Assembly (NCBI GenBank): GCA_036169595.1
Contig: CM069770.1
Location: 995,001 to 1,035,000 of the forward strand
Reading direction: 5' to 3'
DNA: 40,000 bases
Source: Dictyostelium firmibasis
Taxonomy: Eukaryota; Evosea; Eumycetozoa; Dictyosteliales; Dictyosteliaceae
Numbering within the stretch: the stretch's first letter is position 1; the number at the start of each line of letters is the position of its first letter. A program made the position numbers and the translations under genes. This document shows positions 22,601 to 40,000 of this stretch, one piece after another. The notes under the pieces were generated by a model. It saw only the letters and a program-made list of their open reading frames with translations, ran no database searches and was not told the DNA's origin.

Positions 22601-23173
22601 ACTAAAATCAATCATGATATTGTGTGCATTGTAATAATTCTTCCATATATGAGAACTTGGAACCTGAATCACAAATATATTGAAGAATTATTGCAAATCA
22701 CACAATATCATGATTAATTTTAATTTAATGGTATGTACATGGGAAGTGAACTTGAAATCTGAATCACATGATATTATATTTAGAACCCTAAAATAAAGAT
22801 ACATGTTTCATGATATAATTCAAATAAATCTGAAGAAGTAACATTAGCCTATATTGGGATAAGAATACAATACTTTCCATCAAGGTTGAAATTTCACCAA
22901 TTAAATAACATTTGGTATTAATATTAGCTGTTAAAAATAATTATTGGTGCAAGTGGTGAAAGTTCATCGTTGGATGATTAAAAAAATAATATTGTTATTA
23001 TTATTCATTACTCATTTTAACCGAAAGAATAATATTTGATATATTAAGTTATAATAATAATATATAAGAAATAATACAGAGAACTTAAAAAGAAATATTA
23101 AAGAATTTATTTTTATTGTAACAAAAATGTTTTTTTTATTTATATTTTATTTGATTTATTATCTAGTGTCAGT
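19645..23173. mobile_element. Inverted pair of integrase-bearing element relics (fossil)
   Basis: Two diverged copies of one element lie head to head: left arm about 19645-21306 and right arm about 21645-23173, with matching ends ACTGACAC and GTGTCAGT. The left arm holds an extra block of about 200 bases (19653-19850) absent from the right arm. Both arms carry a GNGM-x-ER-type word of retroviral-like integrases (near 20410 and 22570), and a lineage-specific PGIGIGSNK word. Each arm is broken many times and neither is whole. The family is uncertain: a Tdd-4-type element with an integrase-like transposase or an LTR-type element. The arms differ by many substitutions and indels, so it is fairly old. 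Confidence 0.7.
21453..21655 (-). other. Coding-like fragment with a CxxC pair, in the core of the inverted pair
   Basis: The single-copy core between the two arms (about 21307-21644) is clearly less A/T-rich than anything around it. On the minus strand it holds an open frame of about 66 codons with words such as MDKLVVDEIKQMNGSK and LFQCRRCKINYRQRK. The Cys-x-x-Cys with following basic residues resembles a small zinc-binding motif of a DNA-binding or transposase protein. Codon use is unlike the host genes. I do not recognise the family; the plus-strand frame at 21308-21511 is probably its shadow. Confidence 0.4.
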
Positions 23174-24376
23174 AATATCTCTAGGTAAAAAACTGCCAAT
23201 AAATCTCTATTTGTTACAGAAAACCCATAATCTATTTAGCTAAATAAAAACTGCTAACAATAATCATTGTCATACAGAAAACTTTAACCTAATAACAACT
23301 ACCACTACTTCTACTATTACTACCACTAAATTTTATAATATGAATTGTTTATTTAATAACGGTTACCAACAAATTGATTTAAGATTCGATGATTTCAACA
23401 CACACTTATTAAATCATTTGTATCCATTTTTCTACGTAAAAATCAATTCTACAATCATATTGGCCTGTAACTATTCTCATTTTCTTATGTAAACTATCAC
23501 TAAATTTTAAAAGAATCTTATATATATGTTATAACTCTGTATTCAAAAAAAGATTAAACATATCACCTATATAGCGAAATAGAAAATTAATATCATAAAT
23601 CACTTGCATTTATGTATATGGTGTAAGATTATTATGGTGAATATATTGATGATAAAAATCCACACATACCTTGTAATTTCTGCTATGTTGTAAAATTTCA
23701 AAATTGGTGGCAATAGACAAATAAAAGTATTGTTGGGTGATTTTGAAAATAAAATGGTTTAATTTAAACAAAGTAATAATATTGTAAAAAAAATTTATAA
23801 TTTCATGGCCTTTTTCATATTTTGGTAAAAAAAAAATTAAAATAAAAAAATAAAATAAAAAAATAAAAATTGCATAAAACAAAGAAAAATATTTTATTTA
23901 AAAAAAAAATTTAAAAAAAAAAAGCTTGACACAGATTTTATTCTTGTTTATATTTTATTTATTATTTAAAAAAATAAAATTATTATTAAATAAATAATAA
24001 TTAAAAAAAAAAAAAATAATTATAGATTTCAATTTCTGAAAAAAAGTTAAATATCTGTACAGATCGTCTCAATATAATTTTTTTTTTAAAAATAATTTTT
24101 TTTTTTTCCCAAAATTTTATATATTCAAAGAAAACAAGTGTTATGAATTAAATAATTTTTTTATTTCGGGAGTTTTTTTTTTTTTAGACAAATGTTTTGA
24201 ATAAAAGTTTTTTTTAATATAAAAAAAATTTTTTGATGAAATTTACATTTTTTTTTAAAAGTAAAAACACCTTTTATCTTGTTTTTAAGATTCTGGCAAA
24301 AAAAAAAAATTAAAAAAAGAAATATTTTCAACTTTTTTTAAAAATAATGGTATAATTTTTATTATTGTATGTGGTT
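23174..24376. other. Intergenic region
   Basis: No convincing gene. The minus frame 23610-23882 is Phe/Ile-rich and lacks domains. An ACCCATAA word at 23223-23230 fits the Dictyostelium upstream element of small RNA genes, but no TATA box or RNA follows at the usual distance. The stretch 24095-24160 (minus strand) matches the start of the duplicated segment at 14503: CATAACACTTGTTTTCTTTG and AAAATTTTGGGAAAA. Confidence 0.5.
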
Positions 24377-25072
24377 TTAAAAACATAAAGGTAATGGTAA
24401 TGAAAGAGCATTTGGATCTCTAATACAACCACCAGTAGAAGGATCACAAATTTGTGGACAACACAAAAAGCCAAGACCTAAAACATCAAGGAATTTTTTA
24501 TTTGGGCATGATACTGGAGCATTAATTGGACCATTTGGACTACAGGTATCTATAGTACATTTATTATTATCATCTACATTTGAAACTGATACACAACCAG
24601 TTGATGGATCACAAGAATCTGTAGTGCATGGGTTATTGTCATCACATGTTATAGGTGTATGAGTTGCTACACCATCTGAACCACAACCATCAATGGTACA
24701 ACTGTTATTATCATTTTGATTAATTGGAGAAAATACACAACCAATTGATGAATCACATGAATCATCTGTACATGGATTATTATCATTACATTGAATATCT
24801 GAGTAATTACATGTCATTTCACCAGTATTTTTATTACATTCAGAACTTGATACTAATGTTTTACATTTATCTGTTGTTGAACATGTTTTTTTTGTATATA
24901 GACATCCGTTACCATTACATCCGCCAAAAACAAAACATTTTCTAAAAGCATCGGGGGCAGTTTGGCAAGTAGTTGAACCACATGTTGTAGTTTGGCCAAA
25001 AACAACAACAAAATAATTTGAAACTAAACAAATAAAAAACCAAATGTAAATAAAATTTAATAATTTTTCCAT
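24377..25072 (-). CDS. Secreted Cys-rich CTDC-repeat protein
   Basis: Single exon of 231 residues. The N-terminus is a signal peptide (basic MEKLLN, hydrophobic core to about residue 26, then QTTTC), so the product is secreted or a matrix protein. The mature part is Cys-rich. A first region has CGSTTCQ and GGCNGNGC; then come Dictyostelium CTDC-type repeats (DDNNPCTTDSCDPSTGC and variants, about residues 94-180) alternating with the NNxCTIDxC form. These repeats build stalk and slug-sheath proteins such as EcmA and EcmB, which are far larger; this is a small relative. The C-terminus has a Cys-rich tail ending in CF. A role in extracellular matrix is inferred from the family. Confidence 0.93.
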   Translation of the reverse strand: MEKLLNFIYIWFFICLVSNYFVVVFGQTTTCGSTTCQTAPDAFRKCFVFGGCNGNGCLYTKKTCSTTDKCKTLVSSSECNKNTGEMTCNYSDIQCNDNNPCTDDSCDSSIGCVFSPINQNDNNSCTIDGCGSDGVATHTPITCDDNNPCTTDSCDPSTGCVSVSNVDDNNKCTIDTCSPNGPINAPVSCPNKKFLDVLGLGFLCCPQICDPSTGGCIRDPNALSLPLPLCF

Positions 25073-25690
25073 TATTTTTTTTTTAAACTTTATGAAATTA
25101 AACTAATGGAATATTAAATAAAAAATAAATTTTTTTTTTTTTGATTTTATATTCAAAGATAAAAACCAACTTTGAAAAATTAAAAAAAAAAAATAAAAAA
25201 TTAATTTAATTTGAATTATTTACATTGACTATTGTGATCTCAAACGGTTTAAAGATATTTTAAAAAAAAAACAAAATTAATTAATGGTTGGGAAATCGAT
25301 TTTTTTTTTTTTTTTTCCCACCTTAAACGTGATTTTCAAATAATAAAAATTTTCGATTTGAAAAAAAAAAAATAAAAAAATTAAAAATAATAAAACTTAA
25401 ATCTCCTTTTTTTCTTTTGTAGTTTTGTTCAATAAAAAAAATTAATATCTTTTTATAGATTTATAATGTTTTTTTAATTTGTAATTAAATTTTAACAATT
25501 GTATCTTTAAAAAAAAAACATTTAATATCTTTTTATAGATTAAAAAATTTTTATTTTATTTGATTTTGTTAAATACAAATGGTTGTTGTTAAATTTTTAT
25601 AATTATATAGATTGTTTTAATAATTTTTTTTATTTTTTATTTTGGTTTGTTTATGAAACTTTTTTAAACAGAAAAAAAAAATTTTATTTG
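25073..25690. other. Intergenic region upstream of the CTDC gene
   Basis: A/T runs only. It must hold the promoter of the CTDC gene. A direct repeat, TTTAATATCTTTTTATAGATT or close variant, occurs near 25441-25460 and 25521-25540. Confidence 0.5.
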
Positions 25691-26033
25691 TCTTCATTTT
25701 TTTCAGAATTGCCAGGAATGTCTGTTCTTTTTTCCAGAGGAAAGTTTAAATCTAAAATGTACACCAAATAGATTTTGAATATTTTTATTATCCAACAAAG
25801 TACCTTGGGTAATAGCCAATGACATCCAAAAAATCGAATTGGGGAATGGTGCCATCCTCATTAAGTTTGATTGATTGATAAAGTGTTGAGACACTTTTGT
25901 ACATTTCTAAAGTTTCTACTAGTTCTTTGATACACTCTTAAGTACATTCTCTTTCGAACCCAAATTCTTGTAAGTCTTCAAATGTGAAAGCACCTTTGAT
26001 GTAATGTTTGTGCGGTATATTCTTGTTGCTCAT
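25690..26033 (-). pseudogene. Broken small gene of unknown function
   Basis: An ATG at 26033 opens a frame with good codon use (MSNKNIPHKHYIKGAFTFED...) that meets an in-frame TAA after about 31 codons, then reads on as coding-like sequence (KELVETLEMYKSVSTLYQSI, IPQFDFLDVIGYYPRYF) to two stops near 25790. The overlapping frame 25894-25703 continues coding-like to 25703. This is what a host gene with one stop and at least one frameshift looks like. I recognise no family. An alternative is a real gene with unusual introns, but no GT-AG pair that removes the first stop is evident. Confidence 0.45.
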
Positions 26034-27002
26034 TTTTTATTGAATTTAAATTATAAAGAAATTTTTTATGTTGCTATTTTTTTTTTTAATTGAAAAAATT
26101 TTCAAAATTACAATTGTTGTATGGGGAATTTTTAAAAAAAAAATAAAAAAAAAAAAATTATAAAAATAAATGGTGCACCCCTATCTGTCTCCCCCTCTTC
26201 CCCCACCAAAAATGTTTGAAGATATATTTCTAAAAATAAAACTTTATTATTGCTAATATTTGGTTTTGGGTGGATAAAAGTTTTTTTTTTTTTTTTTTTT
26301 TTTAAAAAAATTACATTCTCGATAATATAAAAATTAGAAAAAATGCTTTGATAACTTTTTATTATTAATTTTAGTAAATTCTACAAATTTGGGGTTTTTT
26401 TTTTTTTTAACGGTTAATTACTATTTAAATATTATTAATTATAATAATTATAACATATAAAAATTTGATTCTTGTTAATATTAAATAAAAATAAAAAATA
26501 AAATTAAGGAGTTCAGATTAGATAATTACTTTTTTTTAGTACAAGACTTCAGTAGATATATCGACTTTGTATACCAATTTGGGCTTCGAGAAAATGAACT
26601 TGAGAAGGAATAAAACAAAATTAAAATTTCACCTTTAGGTGATCACTTTACCATGAAGTAGTGTTTGAATAAAATGAAATGAATAAGAGAAAAAAAAGTG
26701 TTGGAAAGAAATCTTTTCAATTTGATGACTAAATAAAAAACAATAAAAAATCAATAAAATGAAATGAATAAGAAAGAAATACTAGAAAAACAAAAAAAAA
26801 AACACCAATAAATAAAAAAATTTTATTTAAAAATAATTCATTGACAAAAAAAACAGTTTTTTATTTTTGGACCAAAGTTTATTAACAAAAAAGTGTAGTG
26901 AAGTTTTTTTTTTTTTTCACTGTAGTGTATTTTTTTATATAATTAAAAAATTGATTATTTTTGGAAGTTGATAATAAAAAGAAAATGTTAATTAAAAGAA
27001 CA
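26034..27002. other. Intergenic region
   Basis: No gene. Notable bits: a C-rich word CTGTCTCCCCCTCTTCCCCC at about 26188 and a direct repeat AATAAAATGAAATGAATAAGA near 26670 and 26755. Confidence 0.5.
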
Positions 27003-27075
27003 GAAACAACCAACACCACAGAAACAACCAACACCACAGAAGCAAACAACACCACAGAAGCAACCAATATTACAA
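27003..27075. repeat. 18-bp minisatellite GAAACAACCAACACCACA
   Basis: Two perfect 18-bp units, then two diverged ones. It gives a Thr/Asn/Glu-rich frame on the plus strand (26961-27155, 64 codons). That frame may be a small gene or just the repeat; there is no domain. Confidence 0.75.
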
Positions 27076-27155
27076 CCAAAGCTACAGGAACAATCACCAA
27101 GAGTATTAAAGAGTGTGTCACCAGTGAAAACATTAAAGAAAAAAAGAGTCACTAG

Positions 27156-32577
<5,422 letters not shown>

Positions 32578-32884
32578 TTTTTTTTTTTTTTTGTTTTTAT
32601 TCCAAAAAAAAAAAAAAATTAAAAAAAAAAAACAAATTTTAAAAAAAAAAATTCAAAAAAAAAAAACTTTTTGAACAACTCAATTACTGAGATGATATCA
32701 GTTCCCAGCTATATAAAAAAAAAAAAAAAACCCTAATATGAGGAGGTTTCATGTTTTTTTAAAAAAAGTAAAAAAAAAAAAAAAATAAATGTTTGGAGTT
32801 TTTTTAAAAAATTTTTCATATATTTATTAAGTTTTTTTCTAAATTCTTTTTTTCATTTTTAATTTTTTTTTTTTTTTTGGAAAT
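32578..32884. other. Intergenic A/T runs
   Basis: No gene. Alternating A and T homopolymers, with a short mixed word (TGATATCAGTTCCCAGCTATATAAA, in part) near 32692-32716 that includes a TATAAA-like box on the plus strand. Confidence 0.5.
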
Positions 32885-33397
32885 TCAATCAACACCTAAA
32901 GAGAAATCTTTCATTTTATCTTGACCTCTTATATGTTCAATTTTTGGAGCAGTTCTTTTACTCTCCTCAACTAATCTTCTATAATCTTCCTTTAGTTCAC
33001 CCACTGTTTTCATTTTTTCATTGTGTTTTTCAATATGTTGAAAGATTGGTTTATTATCTAAACTGTTATGATGTTTGAATTCATTTTTATTATGATATTT
33101 TCTATGTTTATAGTAATCGGATTTATTATTATAACCATCACCATTATTGATATGAGAGGATGCAATTTGAAATTTCATTTTCTTTTGATCCATTAAATCA
33201 TGTGAAACTTTTGTTTCATGATAGAATGGATAAGTCTTAAAGTTGTATGTAGTATAAGATCTTTGTTGTTGTGAGGAAGACAAAGGGCCACCACAAAAAT
33301 TAATTTGATTTTTATTTGTTATTCCATTAACAACATATGATTTATTCGCTGTATTACTTGAAATACAAAGATAGGTTTTAATGGTTTTATTAACCAT
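32885..33397 (-). CDS. Hypothetical protein, 170 residues
   Basis: Single exon with an ATG at 33397. It is basic and hydrophilic, rich in His, Lys, Asn and Tyr (HRKYHNKNEFKHHNSLDNK). The last 45 residues (MKTVGELKEDYRRLVEESKR...) look like an amphipathic helix and are the least repetitive part. There is no membrane span and no recognised domain. Codon use is host-like and the frame is clean, so it is probably a real gene; function unknown. Confidence 0.65.
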   Translation of the reverse strand: MVNKTIKTYLCISSNTANKSYVVNGITNKNQINFCGGPLSSSQQQRSYTTYNFKTYPFYHETKVSHDLMDQKKMKFQIASSHINNGDGYNNKSDYYKHRKYHNKNEFKHHNSLDNKPIFQHIEKHNEKMKTVGELKEDYRRLVEESKRTAPKIEHIRGQDKMKDFSLGVD

Positions 33398-34227
33398 TGT
33401 ATTATCTTTAATTAAACGATTCTATTTTTATTTATTTAGGATTCAATAAAAACAATATTAAAAAAAAAAATAATTAGGGTAAAAAAACAAATAAATAAAT
33501 AATATAATATAATAGTGCATAAATAATATAATATAATATAATATAATATAATATAATATAATATAAATAATAGAGTAGTGTTAGTTTTAAAGATTAATCT
33601 TTAATAATTAACTACCACAAATATTGGATATTATTTTTTACTTGATATTTTGTTTAGATTTTTAATTTTTGGAAAAACAAAGTTTATTTTTTTCGCTTAG
33701 ATTAAAAAAAAAAAAAAAATAAAGTAAAAAAAATAGGAAATACCTGTGTATCATATGTACTAAAAAAAATATTACCATTGGACGAAGACTTTTATATTTT
33801 TTTTTCTTTTTTTTTTTTTTTTAATTACTTAAAGATTTGATTTCTTATCTATTACTGTTTAACAAATATTAAAAAGAAAGTATTTATTTTGTAAAACAAT
33901 GAAAAAAAAAATAAAATAATAAAAAAAAAATAAAAAAAAAAAATAAAAAAAAAATAAAAAAAAAAATAAAAAAAAAATAAAATAAAATAATTAAAAATAA
34001 ATATAAAAAAACAAAAAAATAATTAAAAAAAAAAAACCTAAAAAAAGTAAAAACATTTGAAGATTTAATCTCTAAATAATGAAAACCCTCGTATACCTTT
34101 TGGTGAAAACTTCATTGCAAAAGGGTCACCTTAAATAGGATCTCTTCTTTTTTTTATTTTTTTTTATATGTACATAAATTTTTATTTTTATTTTTATTTA
34201 TTATTTTTTGTTTTTTATTTTTTATTT

Positions 34228-34264
<37 letters not shown>

Positions 34265-34406
34265 ATTTTTTATTTTTTGTTTTTTATTATTATTATTATA
34301 TTTTTTATTATTATTATTATATTTTTTATTTATTTTTATTTTATTTAATTTTTTTTTCATTATAATTTTTTATTATATTTTTTTTTTTTATGTGAAAATT
34401 TTTAAT
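33398..34406. repeat. Intergenic region with simple repeats
   Basis: No gene. It contains a TAATA pentamer run (about 33500-33565), A-runs spaced by single T (33900-33990) and a long TTTTTATTTT tract (34170-34340). The plus-strand frame at 34168-34365 is the repeat. Confidence 0.7.
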
Positions 34407-35057
34407 TTATACATTTTTAACTGTTTGATTTGAACCCACAGCTTTTAACATTTGATTACAAGAATCAACAACAAACTTATTTTGAAAGTAACGAGTTACC
34501 GGATAACCTAATTGAGATAACCAATAGTTTGGTTCAGAGAAGGATAACATTTCAAAATAGACAGCACCTTTATCAGGGGCACCGTCAGGGTCACGTACCC
34601 ATTCGATGACGAATCTCTCTTCACCCTTTTCAACGTGCTCCTTTAGTGTACCATATGAATAACCAAATTTAATTGAACCATCTTCTTGATCACCATCGTA
34701 AAGATAATTTATACGAGCGAATGATAGAATCCAAAAACCCATTTGTTTCGATAGGATTCCAACAGTTTCACCCACTGCAATGGGTGTGTTTTTAAAATAG
34801 AACTCCACCCAATCCAAATCAAAGTGTTTCCATTGTTTAAGAGCTGCAACAGCCTTTTGAAAACACTCAACACCTGTACCCAATTGTATCTTCACTTGAT
34901 CGACATCGAAATTACTATACTTTGGGTCAACTTCATACTCTTCTTTGGTGGCATAATCTTGTGTACCATATAAATTATTATATGCAAATTGTTCCTCCCT
35001 TCTATCATTAATATATTGTTTAATATCGCTATCACTTGGTTTTCTTAAACAAAACAT
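34407..35057 (-). CDS. UPF0548 / DUF1990 family protein
   Basis: Single exon of 216 residues, the usual size for the family. The DUF1990 pattern is seen throughout: FAYNNLYGT near the N-terminus, a LGTGVECFQKAVAALKQW block (about residues 58-76), VGETVGILSKQMGFWILSFARINYLYD, the hallmark FGYSYGTLKEHVEKGEERF (about residues 130-148), a FSEPNYWLSQLGYPVTRYFQ segment, and a helical tail. The family occurs in plants, bacteria and amoebae with no settled function. No targeting signal. Confidence 0.9.
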   Translation of the reverse strand: MFCLRKPSDSDIKQYINDRREEQFAYNNLYGTQDYATKEEYEVDPKYSNFDVDQVKIQLGTGVECFQKAVAALKQWKHFDLDWVEFYFKNTPIAVGETVGILSKQMGFWILSFARINYLYDGDQEDGSIKFGYSYGTLKEHVEKGEERFVIEWVRDPDGAPDKGAVYFEMLSFSEPNYWLSQLGYPVTRYFQNKFVVDSCNQMLKAVGSNQTVKNV

Positions 35058-35584
35058 CGTAGTTACTATTATTAAAACTATCTCTTTTTAAAATATTATT
35101 GATTTTATTGTTGTTGTTACTTTTAATTATTTATTTCAAACTAGTTTTGTTTGTGCGTACTGTTTATATTATCTTTATAATACTATATTTTATTTTATTT
35201 GTAAAAATAGTTATAAAATAAAAAGAAATGTTACAATAATAACTTGTGTGCAATATATGTAGGGGGAATAATATTTTTTTGGGTTTTTTTTTTGGTTTTT
35301 TTTTATTTTTTTTTTATTTTTTTTTATTTTTTTTTATTTTTTTTTATTTTTTTTTTTTGATTAATCAAGTGTATGAAAAAAAAAACCAAATAAAAAAAAA
35401 ATAATAATATAACTAAAACATAATTGAATTTATTTACTCAAGCTTGGCGGCAATTTAAAGAAAATAAAAAAGTAATGTAAAAATAAAAAAAAAATAAAAA
35501 AAAAAATTAAAAAAAAATATTAATGAAAATTAATTAATTAATTTTAATTGAATATGATTTTTCTGGTTGACCTTTCGCGTCACG

Positions 35585-35638
<54 letters not shown>

Positions 35639-35833
35639 AATTTTATTCCATTTTTAACTAAATGAATGATTATTATTGATATTTTTTTTTAAAAAAAAAT
35701 AATAGTATTAAATATTTTTCTTTTTAAGTTCACTATTAATTAATTAATAAAATTAATTTTTAAATTTACACAGGAAAGGATTTTTTTTATTTTTTTTTTC
35801 AAAACCAAAATTTTTCAAATTTCAATTTTTTTT

Positions 35834-35874
<41 letters not shown>

Positions 35875-35932
35875 TTTTTTCAAAAGCCTCAGTCGATTGA
35901 GTTTTGATCATATAAAACAATAGTAAAAAAAA
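35058..35932. promoter_or_regulatory. Shared upstream region of the divergent DUF1990 and succinyl-CoA ligase genes
   Basis: No gene. It holds T runs (35288-35358), a 52-base A run (35584-35635) and a 40-base T run (about 35830-35872). Near the ligase start there is a mixed word CAAAAGCCTCAGTCGATTGAG (35881-35900) and a CATATAAAACAAT box at 35909-35921, about 12 bases before the ATG. Confidence 0.5.
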
Positions 35933-37381
35933 ATGTTGTCAAATTTAGCAAAAAAGACAATTCAATCAAGCAAAATCTTAGATAATTTAGTGAATAAATC
36001 AACATCATCATTGGTTTATCAAAAGAGATTTTTGAATGTTCACGAATATCAAGCCCAAAAGATGATGAAATCCTTTGGTATCAATTGCCCAGTTGGTAAT
36101 GTTGCAGAGACACCAGAAGAGGCAGAAAAGATCGCCGAAGTTATGAATACACAAGATTTAGTAGTCAAAGCACAAGTTTTAGCCGGTGGTAGAGGTAAAG
36201 GTATTTTCACCAGTGGACTTAAAGGTGGTGTTCAATTATGTTCATCAGCAGAGGATGTAAAGAAATTCGCCTCTAAAATGTTAGGTCACACATTAGTCAC
36301 CAAACAAACCGGTGCAGACGGTAGAGTTGTTCATCAAGTTTACGTCACTGAACGTCATTTCCTTCGTAAGGAAATGTATTTTGCAATCCTTATGGATCGT
36401 AAAGCTGGTGGTCCAGTATTAGTAGGTTCACCAGAAGGTGGTGTTGATATTGAAGGTGTTGCTCGTGAAAATCCTTCAGCAATCTACAAAGAACCAATCG
36501 ATATCATGGTTGGTATTCAACCAGAACAAACTAAAAGATTAGCTGAAAAATTAGGTTTCTCTAAAAAGAATATTCCAATGGTAAATAGTTAAAATTATTT
36601 ATAATACATTTTTATATGTATATATTCTAATATTTCCATTTTTTTTATATTTTTTTAAATTTAATTAAAAAAAAAAAAAATGAAAAAAATAAAGGCTCAA
36701 GATCAAATGAAAAAATTATATGACTTTTTCATTAAAAACGATTGTACATTAGTAGAGATTAATCCATTAGCAGAGACAGCATCAGGAGATGTATTATGTA
36801 TGGATGCTAAATTGAATTTTGATGACAATGCTGCATTCCGTCATCCAGATATTTTCAAATTAAGAGATAAATCTCAAGAGGACCCACGTGAAGTTAAGGC
36901 AGCAGAATTTGATTTGAACTACATTGGTTTAGATGGTAATATTGGTTGTTTAGTAAATGGTGCAGGTTTAGCAATGGCATCAATGGATATTATTAAACTC
37001 TATGGTGGTAGTCCAGCAAACTTTTTAGATGTTGGTGGTGGTGCCACTCAAAAACAAGTTACCGAAGCAATCAAACTCATCAGTAGCGATAAAAAAGTTA
37101 AATCCATTTTAGTCAATATTTTTGGTGGTATCATGAAATGTGATGTCATTGCTTTGGGTATCATCGCTGCCTTGAAAGAATTATCAATTGCAACACCATT
37201 GGTCGTTCGTCTCCAAGGTACCAACGTTGAGGCCGCAAAGAAAATCATGGAAGATTCTGGTCTTCGTCTTATCGCCGCAGATAATCTCGATGATGCTGCT
37301 CAAAAATCTGTAAGAATTGCTGAAATCGTTTCACTTGCCGAAAAGAGTGACCTTGAAATTTCTTTTAAATTACCATTATAA
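35933..37381 (+). CDS. scsC: Succinate-CoA ligase (ADP-forming) beta subunit, mitochondrial
   Basis: TCA-cycle enzyme: succinyl-CoA + ADP + Pi gives succinate, CoA and ATP, as a heterodimer with the alpha subunit in the mitochondrial matrix. Exons 35933-36580 and 36695-37381 join in phase 0 and give 444 residues. Residues 1-33 are Ser/Lys/Asn-rich without acids at the very start, a transit peptide; mature sequence begins near [10 protein letters not shown]-grasp features: [12 protein letters not shown] (about 79-90), VEINPLAE and [10 protein letters not shown] (metal binding). The ligase signature lies around [12 protein letters not shown] and [24 protein letters not shown] and the ending AEIVSLAEK...FKLPL match the ADP-specific (SUCLA2) form rather than the GDP form. 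The symbol is from memory of the D. discoideum naming and is less certain than the function. Confidence 0.97.
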
Positions 37382-37830
37382 GACCGTTATTCACTTTTAA
37401 CTTTATTTATATATATTATAACAAAACTAAACAAAAAATTCTGAAATAATTAAAAAAAAAACAAATAAAAAAAACAAATAAAAATAAACAAAAAAAAACA
37501 AAAAAATAAAAATTTGCGTATTAATAAAAAAAATATTAAAATAATTATCAAGGTTAATTAGAATACCTTTTTTTTTTTTTTTGTATTATCAAGTAATTTA
37601 AATAATAAGGCTTTTTATAAATTTGTTAATAAATAATCATTTGACCAAAATTGGTGCCATTATGTGTATTAAAATTGGACAAAGTTTAATTTTAATATTA
37701 GAAAAATAATTAAAGCAATATTTAAATTTTAAATTTTAAATTTCTTTAAAATTAAATAATAAATTATAAAAAAATAAATAAAAAAAAAAAGTTCTTTTCT
37801 TTTCTTTTTTTTCTTTTTTTTATTGGTAAT
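37382..37830. other. Convergent 3' region
   Basis: A/T-rich DNA between the stops of the ligase (+) and the VPS9 gene (-). It holds 3' ends and poly-A signals only, as far as can be seen. Confidence 0.55.

Positions 37831-40000
<2,170 letters not shown>

Noticed and set aside
23223-23230. ACCCATAA, a match to the upstream element of Dictyostelium small RNA genes
   Set aside because: No TATA box or recognisable RNA lies about 60 bases downstream, and the class I RNA word CCTTACAGCAA is absent; a single 8-mer is expected by chance.
23610-23882. Minus-strand frame of 90 codons
   Set aside because: Phe/Ile/Tyr-rich read of A/T DNA with no domain and no clear promoter.

Overview
The window is almost certainly from a social amoeba of the genus Dictyostelium, most likely D. 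discoideum. Intergenic DNA is extremely A/T-rich with long A and T runs, introns are short with GTAAGT/GTATGT donors, stop codons are nearly all TAA, and coding sequence carries long Asn (AAT/AAC) and Ser (TCA) codon runs. Several products are also typical of this genus: a CYP508-like P450, a CTDC-repeat matrix protein and a poly-Asn VPS9 protein.

Left gene block (1-6443). The 3' part of a cytochrome P450 (+) is followed by a three-exon zinc alcohol dehydrogenase (+), a GrpB/UPF0157 protein (-), a short-chain dehydrogenase (+) and an unrecognised 156-residue protein (-). The three oxidoreductases lie close together but are separate genes.

Mobile-element zone (about 6.5-24 kb). Here host genes give way to nested fossils. 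A minus-strand Ty3/gypsy-like fossil (RNase H and integrase regions) is split by a 4.07-kb DNA transposon at 7871-11939. The transposon has 15-bp inverted ends starting CACTGG, fragments of a Tnp2/CACTA-like transposase, and arrays of the palindrome ATTTCGYGAAAT. A second right end of the same transposon lies at 7441-7571. A perfect 74-bp foldback copies the transposon/fossil junction, and an unrelated perfect 61-bp hairpin sits in the transposase relic. Further right are duplicated exon-like cassettes, long AAT tracts, a Ser-codon ORF, another hairpin (19154-19323) and a 3.5-kb inverted pair of integrase-bearing relics (19645-23173) around a less A/T-rich core.

Right gene block (24.4-40 kb). 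It holds a secreted CTDC-repeat protein (-), a small pseudogene (-), a four-exon gene for about 1182 residues of unknown function (-), an unrecognised 170-residue protein (-), a UPF0548/DUF1990 protein (-), the mitochondrial ADP-type succinyl-CoA ligase beta subunit (+, probably scsC) and the 3' part of a VPS9-domain Rab5-type exchange-factor gene (-) that runs off the right edge.

The best candidate for something not well described is the CACTGG-ended transposon with its palindrome arrays. I cannot tell from sequence alone whether it belongs to a named Dictyostelium family.
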